Of a stretch of 64,000 bases of DNA, positions 11,489 to 21,119 are shown piece after piece. Both the position numbers and the translations under genes were made by a program. Origin of the DNA: Lotus japonicus. Lineage: Eukaryota; Streptophyta; Magnoliopsida; Fabales; Fabaceae. The stretch covers positions 12,208,223-12,272,222 of the forward strand of contig NC_080043.1 of the NCBI RefSeq assembly GCF_012489685.1, written 5' to 3'. Numbering within the stretch: the stretch's first letter is position 1; every line of letters starts with the position of its first letter. The notes beneath the pieces are model-generated. The model searched no databases. It had not been told where the DNA came from and was given only the letters and a program-made list of their open reading frames with translations.

Positions 11489-12866
11489 ATATAATCTTAT
11501 CCCTAGGTACCCACTTTCTGGGTCCTTTCTTGTTAGTTAGCCCAGAAGTTCTGACAACTTTGGGTCTTTCAGCAGGATAATATAAAGGAATTTGAGCATG
11601 ATATTTTGACATAGAGAAAGTTCCTTTCTTAAGAAATGATGGAGCAACTTCAAAAGGTTTAGAATAACCAATGCCATATATTCCATTTCTGCTTACGCCA
11701 TAGATCATTAAAGCCATTAAGCTTCTGTCTACGCTTTTAGCCAGGAATCTTTGAAAAGACTTTTCATACTTAGATTCATTTCTACAATCAGAGGCATCAT
11801 AAGCAACTATTTCTTCTAACTTAGCAATCTGGTTCTTAAGCACAGAGTTAGAATTTACCAAAGCATGATTATCATTTTTCAAATCAGAAATAATTTTCTC
11901 ATGTTCAGAAGGAGTCTTAGAAGCAGCAGATAAGTCCTTTTTCAACTTTTTATGCTTAGACAATAAAGAGTTATACTTATCCATGATATCAGACAAAGCA
12001 TGTTTCAGTTCAGAGGTTGAGAAAGAAGCGAATACCTCATTTTCATCGTCTGAGTTAGGATCTCCTTCTGATGCTGAGTCAGAGTCAACAGCATCCTTTG
12101 ACTCTGCTCCTTTGTCTTTGACAATAGCCATGAGTCCTTGAACTTCACCATCAGAGTTAACATCCTCTGACTCTGATTCATCAAAAGTCACCATCAGACT
12201 TTTCTTTGGTTTGAAATGCTTCTTTGACTTTTTGTCCTTTGATGAGCCTTTGTATTTGCTCTGCCTGTGCTTCCAGATACAGTTGAGCTTTCTGGATATC
12301 AGAGTTAGCTCATTTTCATCAGAATATTCTGATGCTTCTTCAGATTCTTCTTCTTTTGCTTGGAGAGCCTTAGCCTTTTCAGATTTGGATTTCCAGGCTA
12401 TAGACTTCTTCTTCTGATCCTGATGTTCAGCACGCTTTAGTTCATGACACTTCAGTATGCTTATGAGTTCTTCCAAACTCATCTGCTCAACATTTCTAGT
12501 TAGCTCCAAGGAAGTTATCAAAGGCATCCAGCTTTCAGGAAGACCTCTAAGGATCCTCATGACATGATCAGCAGCGGTGTAGCTTTTGTTGAGGGGTCTT
12601 ATTCCTGCAATAATCAACTGGAATCTGGAAAACATATCCTCAATGGATTCGTCAGGTTCCATTTGGAAGGATTCATACTGCTTGATCAAAGACAACGCCT
12701 TTGTCTCTTTCACCTTTTTGTTTCCTTCATGTGTCATCTTTAAGGAATCAATGATACTTAGCGGAATCACGATCAGTAATTTTCTCATATTCCTCATATG
12801 AAATGGCACTTTGCAGAATAGCTCTTGATCTGTGATGATCTCTGAACTCCTTCTTTTGATCTTCAC
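11376..12866 (-). pseudogene. Copia gag, main part
   Basis: Codons from about 12750 downward continue the gag frame: LKMTHEGNKKVKETKALSLI, ESFQMEPDESIEDMFSRFQL, AADHVMRILRGLPESW, then MSLEELISILKCHELKR. These are the UBN2-type gag of copia elements, which forms the virus-like particle core. The middle is Lys/Glu-rich and acidic (KSLMVTFDESESED..), then a coiled-coil-like stretch (KYNSLLSKHKKLKKDL). In SIRE-type relatives a CCHC zinc knuckle lies before KKSLMVTFDESES; here that segment is absent (KDKKSKKHFKPKKSLM), probably a small deletion. The part above about 12752 is out of frame with the true gag start. Confidence 0.8.
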
Positions 12867-13065
12867 TCATCTTCTCCCTTGGGATCTTTGCACCATGTTC
12901 ATCAACAGGAGGGGTGTAGCCATCAACAACAAAATCCCAGAGATCAGGATCAAAGCCAAGAAAGAAGCTTTTGATTCTGTCTTTCCAGAAATCAAATCTC
13001 TGACCATCAAAGATAGGTGGTCTTGCACTGTATTGATATTTGCTTGTAGTAATGGTGGAATCCAT
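12748..13065 (-). pseudogene. Copia gag, N-terminal part
   Basis: The 105-codon minus-strand frame begins MDSTITTSKYQYSARPPIF and contains FDGQRFDFWKDRIKSFFLGF and PDLWDFVVDGYTPP, the usual N-terminus of copia gag. It starts about 60 nt past the primer binding site. A one-nucleotide frameshift near 12750 after ITDRDSAK ends it, and the protein continues in the 11376-12866 frame with DSLKMTHEG. Confidence 0.85.
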
Positions 13066-13125
13066 GAGTTTTTCACACTGGCCCGGATCTACTGAACACT
13101 GTTAAGTGTGGTAATCAGAACTTGC

Positions 13126-13137
13126 GCTCTGATACCA
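13126..13137 (-). promoter_or_regulatory. Primer binding site (initiator tRNA-Met type)
   Basis: Minus-strand TGGTATCAGAGC two bases inside the LTR at 13140. It is the usual plant copia primer binding site and fixes the element's orientation. Confidence 0.9.
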
Positions 13138-13139
13138 AT

Positions 13140-14437
13140 TGAAGGTGTGAAAAACGACTAGAAGAGGGGGGTTGAATAGAGTTTTGAATATAAAAACTTT
13201 CCCCTTAATATTTAAAGTAAATCTTTTCGGTTTCTCTGAGATAGAAGGTGCAGCGGATAAAGATAGAGAGAAGAGAGAAGCACACAAGTATTTTATCCTG
13301 GTTCACTTGATAAATCCCTCAAGCTAATCCAGTCCACCCGTTAAGGTGATTTCTTCCTTCTTAGAATGAAGGCAATCCACTAATCAGATAATTGTTACAA
13401 CTGCACTTGAAACCTACAAGTGACTAACAATACACTGACTTAGCTCACACTAAGATTCACTCTCTTAGTCTTCTCTAGGATCCGATCAACCTTGATCTCC
13501 TAAAGGAATCACCACTAAGATTCACTCTCTTAGTCTTCTTAAGGATACTGACCTACCCGGTCCCTTAAGGAAAATCAAACAACTGTTTGAGGTTGGTGTT
13601 TACAAAGGTTTACTTCTAAATAAGCTGAGTGTAAACTAAATAAGAACAGATGAAGAAAGTAGAGGCTTGAATCTTTTCTTGTATTGCAGCTCTTGGTTTC
13701 TCTCTCTTAGTCTTAGTCTTTCTTCTTTTCTTCAGCCTTTTATAGTCCAAGGTGCAAAGAATATTTCTGTTGAGAGAATATGACCATTGGAGGGCATTTC
13801 TGGAACTTCCAGAACCTGCTGTGGCTGAACCTTGGTAGGTAGGCTTGTCAGAATAGTACACTGCTCTTGTACTTCTTGATAGAGACATTTGCCTTTAACC
13901 AATGACTTCTGATCAGAGTTATGCTTCGTGTTGGAACTTGTGAAGCTTGGTGATCAGAGTCAGAGGGATGCTTGGATCCTCTGACCTTCGTAACTTCTGC
14001 TTCTGGACCTTCAGAGCTTCTGGACCTTCAGAGCCTCTGGTCCCTCAGAGCTTCTGGTCTTCAGATCTTCTGATTCTCAGATCTTCTGATCCTCTGATCT
14101 TCTGATCCTCTGATCCTCAGATCCTCAGATCTTCAGATCCTCTGATCCTCAGATCCTCTGATCTTCAGATCCTCTGATCCTCAGATCCTCTTATCTTCAG
14201 ATCTTCTGATCTTCAGATCCTCTGATCCTCAGATCCTCTTATCTTCAGATCCTCTGATCTTCAGATCCTCTGATCTTCAAAACTTCTGACGAATATATCT
14301 TCTGGTGTCAGAATCAGAACATGTTTGTCAAAACACTCAAGACAAACATTAGAGTATCATAGTTGTTCATCCACAAATAAATACTTGTTATCATCAAAAC
14401 ATAGAGTTGTACCACATGACCAAATCTTGATCTTACA
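13140..14437 (-). repeat. Copia 5' LTR (element reads on minus strand)
   Basis: 1298 bp. It carries a TATA-like CTATAAAAGG on the minus strand (plus 13736-13745) that would drive transcription into gag, and an octanucleotide array at about 14020-14290. It is followed on the plus strand by the right GTACG duplication at 14438-14442. Confidence 0.9.
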
Positions 14438-14520
14438 GTACGCTCAAGAAAAGATCTTAAACTTTGAATACTGGATGAGTCAGGTAAACAACATACCAGT
14501 ACTACAAATGTAGTGTTTAA
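14438..14520 (+). pseudogene. Helitron helicase 3' end (second part of split copy)
   Basis: After the right GTACG the sequence reads SRKDLKL-like codons (ctcaagaaaagatcttaaa), the expected continuation of LYVALSRVR in Helitron helicases, before degrading. With 8700-9345 it shows where the copia element landed. A similar 3' tail (aaatgtagtgtttaaggaagtttttgg) recurs at about 19110-19140 in Helitron B. Confidence 0.7.
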
Positions 14521-14676
14521 GGAAGTTTTTGGAAATGTTTGATGTGTACAACACAATTTCATTTATTTATTCTATTTTTCTCTTTATATATTATTACATG
14601 ATTGACTTATATATAATTTAAAAATTACATATATATAAAAACTAATTTATTTATTATAAAATTTTAACATAAAATT

Positions 14677-14704
14677 CCGTGCAGCGCACGGGTTATCATA
14701 CTAG
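14677..14704 (+). other. Helitron A 3' terminus
   Basis: Palindrome CCGTGC-AGC-GCACGG followed by ttatcatactag. This is the hairpin-plus-CTAG signal that ends Helitrons; the next base is T, as expected for insertion between A and T. Confidence 0.85.
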
Positions 14705-16042
14705 TAATATATGAGGCCCATCCACCAAAGTGGGTCATATTGCTTTATAATTTCCAAATGTCAGCATTCTATTGGTTGTTTTCATTGAACTTCCACATGA
14801 CTATTGTTGATTGGTCTAAATCTTTTAATTTTGATTGGTCGAAATTAATTAGTCCATAAATAAATAAATAAATCAATCAATCAAATATTAAATCCCTTAT
14901 AATTGAAATAATGACTCCAATAAATACCTATAATTGGTGAATATAATTAATAACATTAAAAATATATTTCGTTCATTAATTTTTATTTATTTTTATTCAT
15001 GTTTAAGTTTATAGTTAACATTCTTTTAAAAAAAATTATTTTCTTAAAACATATTGGAGGTAAAAGACCATATTCAATTTATATTTGAAATTCGAATTTC
15101 CTTCAATATAGTCGTTCAACTTAATGACTTCAATCCATAACTAAAGTCAATGCAATTAAAATTAATTAATGTCTATGATTAATTTTTTTAATAATTTTTT
15201 TAGGGAAACATATTAATAAATTATAAATGATATTAATGGAAATTTAAAATATAAATCTTCAGAGTATTATAAGAATTTAATATTAAACAAATAAAAAATT
15301 CCTATTTTAGATACCCACAATTATCAGAAAAAATTATGTCTTGCAATTGAAGTTAATGATTCTAATTAATACTTAAAATGAATGAATAACTGTAATTACA
15401 TTTTTTTCAAATACCAATTTAAATTAAAAAATTAGAATTCAAAATTTATTGTGAATTTAAAGATAGTTTAATAGAATTTCTGACTATCAAAAGATAATTC
15501 ATATGTTAGACCCAAACCGTTACTAAACATTTTACCATTTATTATTTAACTTAATGACTCGCATCAATACATAAAGTCAATACAATCAAAATTTAATTAA
15601 TGACTACAAATAATTACCTTTTTAATATTTTAATCAATGCATTCTAATAATTTTTGCACGCTATTAAATACAAATTTAAAAAATCAAAAAAATTCATTTG
15701 TAGACTGCATTTTTGTTTAATATTTGCTGTTTTTTTTGTTTATTTTTTAATTTGCTTTTCTCCTTCTCTAAGAAGGTGGTTTAGGGCAACCGAGCTTCAT
15801 TTTTACTGCTTTAATGTCATTTGTTTATGTAGTTGTGTGTCACTTTGAGGCTAACCTTCTAACTGCAGGTATCAAGCATTTCACTTTGAGGCTAACATTT
15901 TAGCCACTATTTATGCCCTTTATTAACCTTTAAAAGAATCGGTCCAATTTATGTTTAAGATAAAATTAAATCACTGAATCAAATATTTGATCCCAATATA
16001 ATATATAGATGATTTAAACTGATTGATTATTTCTATTGTCTC

Positions 16043-16211
16043 AGGACTTAGGAGCAAAGCTCCAACAGTGGAAGTGAGGCTCAAGAATTTGACTATTGAA
16101 GTTGATTCCTATGTTGTCAGCAGAGCTTTGCCAAACCTACCAAGCTTTGCATTGAACATTGTAGAAATATTTCTTGGTGCATGTGGGATTAGTACTGCTA
16201 TGAGAACATAA
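16043..16211 (+). pseudogene. Captured ABCG (PDR-type) transporter exon fragment
   Basis: Preceded by a ctcag acceptor, the frame reads LRSKAPTVEVRLKNLTIEVD, then RALPNLPSFALNIVE and GACGISTAMRT and a stop. These match the N-terminal cytosolic segment of plant pleiotropic-drug-resistance ABC transporters just before the first nucleotide-binding domain. Only this one exon is present and it ends in a nonsense codon, so it is a captured fragment inside Helitron B. Confidence 0.75.
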
Positions 16212-16789
16212 CTCATAATTCCAAGTACGTCTCTGTCTTGCTCTTTCATCTTTTTCAGTAATCCTTACACACTAAATTCAGCTAATTACTGATGCTCATT
16301 CTCTCTTGAGTTCATTTTCTAGCTGAGATAAGAAAGAAGTGCTTTAGTAATGAAATACAAACCCTTTCTCAACTAAATTTCAGTTTCATTAACATGTTGA
16401 ATTTACCTAACATTGTTTATGCTTATTTTCTAATTAGTTTTTATTTTCATTTATGGTTCAGATTTTTCTTCATTGTTACGAGATATATATGTTTCATTGC
16501 ACAAGTACTATATCTTTTCTCTTCTCTCTATGTGGTTACATGATTGCAAATTTTTTATCTTATTTATCCTGTTCATATTTTTCCTCTTTTCTCTCTTATG
16601 TGGTTATGAGTACTCCTACATGTTAGAGTAGATAAAAGGAATTCCAACTATTCAAATTAAGAATCCGAGGAATTGTTGTTCAATTGCTTTTGAGTTTGTG
16701 GGCTGATGAGTTTTCTTCAGAATTATGCTTCTACTATTTCCTCTTTACTATCTTTGTAATAATATTTTACTTTTTTCTTTATTCCAGAT

Positions 16790-16975
16790 TAGAAGTTGAG
16801 ATGTTTCTCATAGAAACCCTTGGACTATATGACCGTGGCTGCTTCCTCTATTGCACCCCGACGAGCTCTACTTTTCCGTCAATCAACTTCCTGAAGAATC
16901 TCCTTTACCATTCCTGTTCCGAATACCAAGAGTTGTCGGAGCAACTTTTTACGATTGGAGCAGTTTACTAATGTG
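16790..16975 (+). pseudogene. Unidentified exon-like fragment in Helitron B
   Basis: Two frames are coding-like: LEVEMFLIETLGLYDRGCF, then in a shifted frame DELYFSVNQLPEESPLPFLF and RVVGATFYDWSSLLM before a stop. A ccag acceptor-like site precedes it. I do not recognise the protein. Base composition is richer in GC than the surroundings, as in captured exons. Confidence 0.35.
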
Positions 16976-17263
16976 ACTTATACTAAACAACCAAGGGGGG
17001 AAAAAGACATTATAAGATAGCTTGAACATAAAATGGGTGAGCGAAGCAAGACGTTGAGTTCTTGGTCCCTGTAAGTTTCCTTTTTTTTTTGTCTTCATTT
17101 GTCTGCAGACTACTATTAATGCAAGAGATTTTTATTACTTTTATCTCATTCAATCTTTACGAATTCCCAACTGCTTATTGTGTTTGGTGTCAATGTTTAA
17201 GTTGGTTACATTGCTTACTATTAGTGTTGAACTCATCTGCCCTATATGATGATAGTTCTTTTA

Positions 17264-18107
17264 CACACTGTTTGGTTCAACGGACGAGAGGGGAGGAGAG
17301 AGATTTTAATGGAGGGGAGGGAAGGGGAGGGGGGAGGAATTTTAATACTTATTATGTTTGGTTGATAGGAGGGAAGGGAAGATAAATAACTATTTTTGTT
17401 TGGTTCAGGAAGGGGAGGGAAAAAGTTTTATCACTAAATTACTTAAGTATCCTTATTTTTAATTTCCAAAATAATCACAATAATCAAAGATAATTTTCTT
17501 TTTGAAACTAGAAAGATAATTTGTTCATTCTACAGCAACTTGCCAAATTCCATGAACACATGTTTGTACAATTGATGGTATTAAAAAAGAAAACTTTTTT
17601 AAGAGAAAGAACGTAACTTTAGTGATATTTGCACTAAAATTGTACTAATTGATTTGTTTGTTTTCCAAACCCATCAATATACCTATCTATTTCTAATCTA
17701 AACCACCTCTGTCACTCCCAAAATCAAACGAAAGAAAACTTCAGTTCGTATACTATAGCAAACCCTACGGTAGTCACACCTGATAAAACATTAATCGGAA
17801 ATAAATAAAAAACCATGTGATATCCATCTATGAAAAAAAATCAGAGGAAGAGGAAGAACGTTTTGAAGAAGAGGAATTACCCTATGGAGAATGGAGAACA
17901 TATGCAGAATAAACTTGGAATTCTAATATAGTATAAGGATATTTTTGTTCAGATAATTATTTCCCCTCCCATTCCCCCCACTTTTGAAGGGGAAATAAAA
18001 TTGAGTTAGGAGGGAATTTGGTCCCCTCCATTTCCCTCCCCCCTTCTAAAAATTGAATCAAACAACTTAAGTTTTAAAAAACCTCTCCCCTCCAACCAAA
18101 TAATGTG
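17264..18107. mobile_element. PIF/Harbinger (Tourist-like) MITE
   Basis: 844 bp bounded by TTA duplications (17261-17263, 18108-18110). Ends are CACACTGTTTGGTT and the complement of AACCAAATAATGTG. Sub-terminal arms are purine/pyrimidine-rich inverted repeats (ggaggggaggg on the left, ccctccccc on the right). TTA duplications and this TIR style are typical of PIF/Harbinger. No transposase frame is visible. Confidence 0.8.
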
Positions 18108-18539
18108 TTATATAAAGTAAAGGTTTGATTCGAAAAAAGAATTGTCACTTGAAAGTTATGTTATTCTAATATTTTACTTGAACTCTCAAGATAAATAGAC
18201 GTTTGGCATTTATTAAGCATAGAATAATTGATAGTTGTATTGGAGAGATAGAATTTTGAGTGCATTGCTCTTGAGTCTTGAGTGAATTCTCATGTTAGAA
18301 GCTATTGCATCCTCCACGGGATGACCTATCAATATGTGCAACTAGATGAATTTTATAATAATATTGTAGGCTTATATGTATTTGTAACTTTTGTAATTGG
18401 TTACATGTTGTTTTGGTGATACCTAGCTTTAGATAATTTTGATTATGCAAATCTTATGAATTTAAATTTTTCTATCTCCTAGAAGTAATAATAAATAGAT
18501 CAGTTTATTTTTTAGCATTGCTTTACTAAGGCTGATCCT

Positions 18540-18620
18540 TCACTTCTCATATAGCAGCACTTTTAGGGGGTCAAAGAAGCATCTCATGTAGTAGCCCTTC
18601 AAGGGGATCAAAGAAGCAGG
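18540..18620. repeat. Short imperfect tandem duplication
   Basis: Two adjacent units of about 46 bp, each with a catatagcagcactttt-like start and gtcaaagaagca-like end. Possibly a duplicated piece of a captured exon; no product is recognised. Confidence 0.5.
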
Positions 18621-19291
18621 TGAAATGTTAATTTTTAGATGCTATGATAATCATATTCAATTACTACGGAAGGATATAATTAATAATTTACTAATGAAGT
18701 GTCGAATATTAATGAGTGCGTTTTAGAGCTTGGAGTCATCGGATGCTATTAGAGGGAGGAGGTGGAAGAAGAAGAATAGTTAAAAGTCACTTGAAGCTGA
18801 ACCGTTCAGATTAGGTAAAGAAAAGTTTCTATTTGCTGCAAGAGATTGTCAAGGGATACATGGTTATGTTAATGTGTGTTTTTTTTGTAGAGAGAACAGT
18901 TGGTTAGCTCTTGGTCGATACTTTTACTTGGTTTAATACATGCATTTTATTTTTCCACATTGATAAAATCTTTATCTTTTTTGCAATTAAGGAAGTGTCA
19001 TTGTCGGATGACAGAAGCTGAGGTTGAATGACACAACAAAAATATGATTGAACGACACAGTAAAATTTATATTTGTATATTGTATGATGCAAGAAACATA
19101 CAAACTTCTACCTTAAATGTAGTGTATAAGGAAGTTTTTGGTAATATTTGTTGTATTTTTTTTGTGCATGGGAAATTTAACGTTTGTTGTATTGAACGAA
19201 CATGTATTTACTTATTCTTTTATACTACGTAAATTATCTAGTTTACGTATTGAATATTTTTACTATTAAACAACATAACTAACATGTAAGA

Positions 19292-19591
19292 TACTCCCTC
19301 CGTTCCTATATATAAGTCCATTTTACCTAATTCTCTTAGATTAAGAAAAGTAGTTACAAGTAATAAATTTGTAAAGGAATTTATTCACTTTCCTAGACTA
19401 CCCTTATTTAATTTCTTATAAATTTCTCTCTCCAAGTTATTATTTCAAAACCTCATGGTCTCTTTCATATTAAATATGAGGATAGTTTTGGAAAAAAATA
19501 ATTAAAGCTCCATTGATATTGTAAATGGACGTATATTTAGGAACAAGAAAAACACTAAAAAATGACCTTATAATAAGAAATGGAGGGAGTA
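19292..19591. mobile_element. Stowaway-type MITE (Tc1/mariner), copy 2
   Basis: A 300-bp element between TA dinucleotides with ends ctccctccgttcc and tggagggag. It is the same family as 2690-2989, inverted, and is closer to the Stowaway consensus. Confidence 0.9.
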
Positions 19592-19693
19592 CATACTATC
19601 ATGTTTCACCAACAAAAAAGATACATACTATCACAGTTTAAATAAATGTAAGTTAATTCATTAATATATAAAAAAATGAACAACCTAAAATTT

Positions 19694-19721
19694 CCGTGCA
19701 ACGCACGGGTCATCACACTAG
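19694..19721 (+). other. Helitron B 3' terminus
   Basis: Hairpin CCGTGC-AAC-GCACGG then gtcatcacactag, followed by T. Same form as the end at 14704, so A and B are related families. Confidence 0.85.
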
Positions 19722-21119
19722 TTGATATTGATTACGCCAAAGATATATTAAAAAAAGGAGTTAAATATATTTTTAATCCTATTAGTACTCACTCAAAAGA
19801 GCAAAGTAGTACTTGGTTTCTGCAATTAGAAAAATGTATGGTTTGGCCTCCTTTGAACCTGATCTCAAGCGAAGTGCTTGGGGTCCAGTGAATGCTTATG
19901 TAGCATCATTCACAACTTCAGGTGAGCTGCCATGGCATTTACATGCACGACAAATAATTAAACTCTTAATATTCTTTTAAAAATACAAAAATCCCTCCTT
20001 AATCACAAATTTTTAAATGAATCCCTAAATTAATTGTTAAAATAATTTAACTTAATCTTAATATATCTCATTCTCCTTTTCCGCCATCTTCATCCCAAGT
20101 ATTGTTCTCCTTCTGCCTTCATCTTCACCTTCGTATCAACCCAACCTCTTTCTATACGAAAGGAACCACGCATACCCAAATCAAAACCTTCAAACATAAA
20201 CACTCAAACCGCCACTAGCCCTACCTTGAAATCTCTACCCCAACCCCAAAAATCCTAAAGAACCACCAATACAAGAAACGTTTGTAGCGTCGAAACATTA
20301 GCATTGGCCTCAATGCTGATATTATATTTTTACATTATAGCTGGCTCAACCAACGCAAAGTCCATGCAATACATTAGGAAAAGGGTTTTACATATGAATA
20401 TTTAGTATCGGCCTTGGTCAAGCCGACTCTAAATACCCTCGGTTAGACCGAGGCAAGCGCCAGTTTTAGTCATCACTATCTATGTGATTAAGCTAGCTAG
20501 CAGCCTAGGTAGGAAGAAGAGTATGGTTTCCAAAATGAGGAAGTTTCTGTGCAGACTTATAATTAATGAACCCTTCTTCACATTAAAATAAAAACTGTAA
20601 TGTGAGAGAACATTTATTTACCTCTAAATGGGAGACCACTTGATCCCTAACATTTTTCATTAATTTCCTTGTAAACAAAATATATTTGTTGTAAAAAAAT
20701 TAATGACAAAAAATCTTTCTATATTATCATAGGAATGTGAGGGCCAAATGCAGGAACTTTCAACATGTGGTTTTGAATAGTACAATGAGCCCTTGAGCTG
20801 TCTTGGTGATATATAATAGCTGGGCATTTATCTCCTGATGTGCCTGGCTTCTTTGCTTTATGATATTTACTGATATGTGATTTTGTATCCAATTGTTCCA
20901 AATGAACTCTGTTTTCTACTGTAATGGGTTGGGGTACCTCTTGTACCTCCCATTAATACATGTGTGGGAAAATCTAATTGTTTGGCTCAATCTCAATAGA
21001 ATAAAAACTATTCATGATTCTCTATAACTAACAATAGAAAGTAATGATAATTGAACATTTCAAGTTACAAGTACAAGTTAGTTAATTTCATATACAGCTC
21101 CAAGAATGAACTAACATCT
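19722..21119. other. Intergenic between Helitron B and kinase gene B
   Basis: At about 19830-19921 an exon-like frame reads YGLASFEPDLKRSAWGPVNA and then YVASFTTSG before gtgag; I do not recognise it. A 60-codon minus-strand frame at 20719-20901 lies downstream of gene B and has no recognised similarity. The block 20280-20470 has imperfect inverted GC-richer pieces (ggcctcggt-like). Nothing else can be supported. Confidence 0.35.

Larger units (their letters stand above)
9346..14437 (-). mobile_element. Non-autonomous copia LTR retrotransposon (SIRE/Maximus-like, no pol)
   Basis: A 5092-bp element flanked by GTACG duplications. Two LTRs (9346-10626 and 13140-14437) begin TG and end CA when read on the minus strand. 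Orientation is minus: the primer binding site TGGTATCAGAGC (initiator tRNA-Met type) lies just inside the right LTR at 13126-13137, and the polypurine tract AAAAAGGGGGAGAT lies just inside the left LTR at about 10627-10640. The interior of about 2.5 kb carries gag and the beginning of the protease, but no integrase, reverse transcriptase or RNase H. By eye the LTRs are about 98-99% identical outside a variable short repeat, so the insertion is young. It must have moved with enzymes supplied by a relative. Confidence 0.9.
3409..14704 (+). mobile_element. Helitron A, degenerate and nested
   Basis: The 3' end is a classic Helitron terminus: hairpin CCGTGCAGCGCACGG near 14677-14692, then CTAG at 14701-14704 followed by T. 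The proposed 5' end is a TC within tcttaatcttaataatatat at about 3409-3421, followed by a block with ccatccaccaaagtgggtca that also opens Helitron B at 14717. The C-terminal part of a Helitron helicase lies at 8700-9345 and 14438-14520 in the same orientation. Two later insertions sit inside: the hairpin element 7731-8519 and the copia element 9346-14437. The stretch 3.4-7.7 kb is AT-rich, with a (GA)n tract at 5561-5593 and no gene I can support. The 3' end is secure; the exact 5' end and the unity of the whole span are inference. Confidence 0.55.
14705..19721 (+). mobile_element. Helitron B, carrying captured exons
   Basis: It starts directly after the CTAG of Helitron A with taatatatgaggcccatccaccaaagtgggtca, matching the start of A. 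It ends with CCGTGCAACGCACGG and CTAG at 19718-19721. The 5' TC is not clear, so the first bases may be lost. Cargo: an ABCG/PDR exon (16043-16211) and an unidentified exon-like frame (16790-16975). Nested: PIF/Harbinger MITE 17264-18107 and Stowaway 19292-19591. A helicase-tail remnant lies near 19040-19150. From 14705 to 16000 the DNA is AT-rich with no gene seen. Confidence 0.65.
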
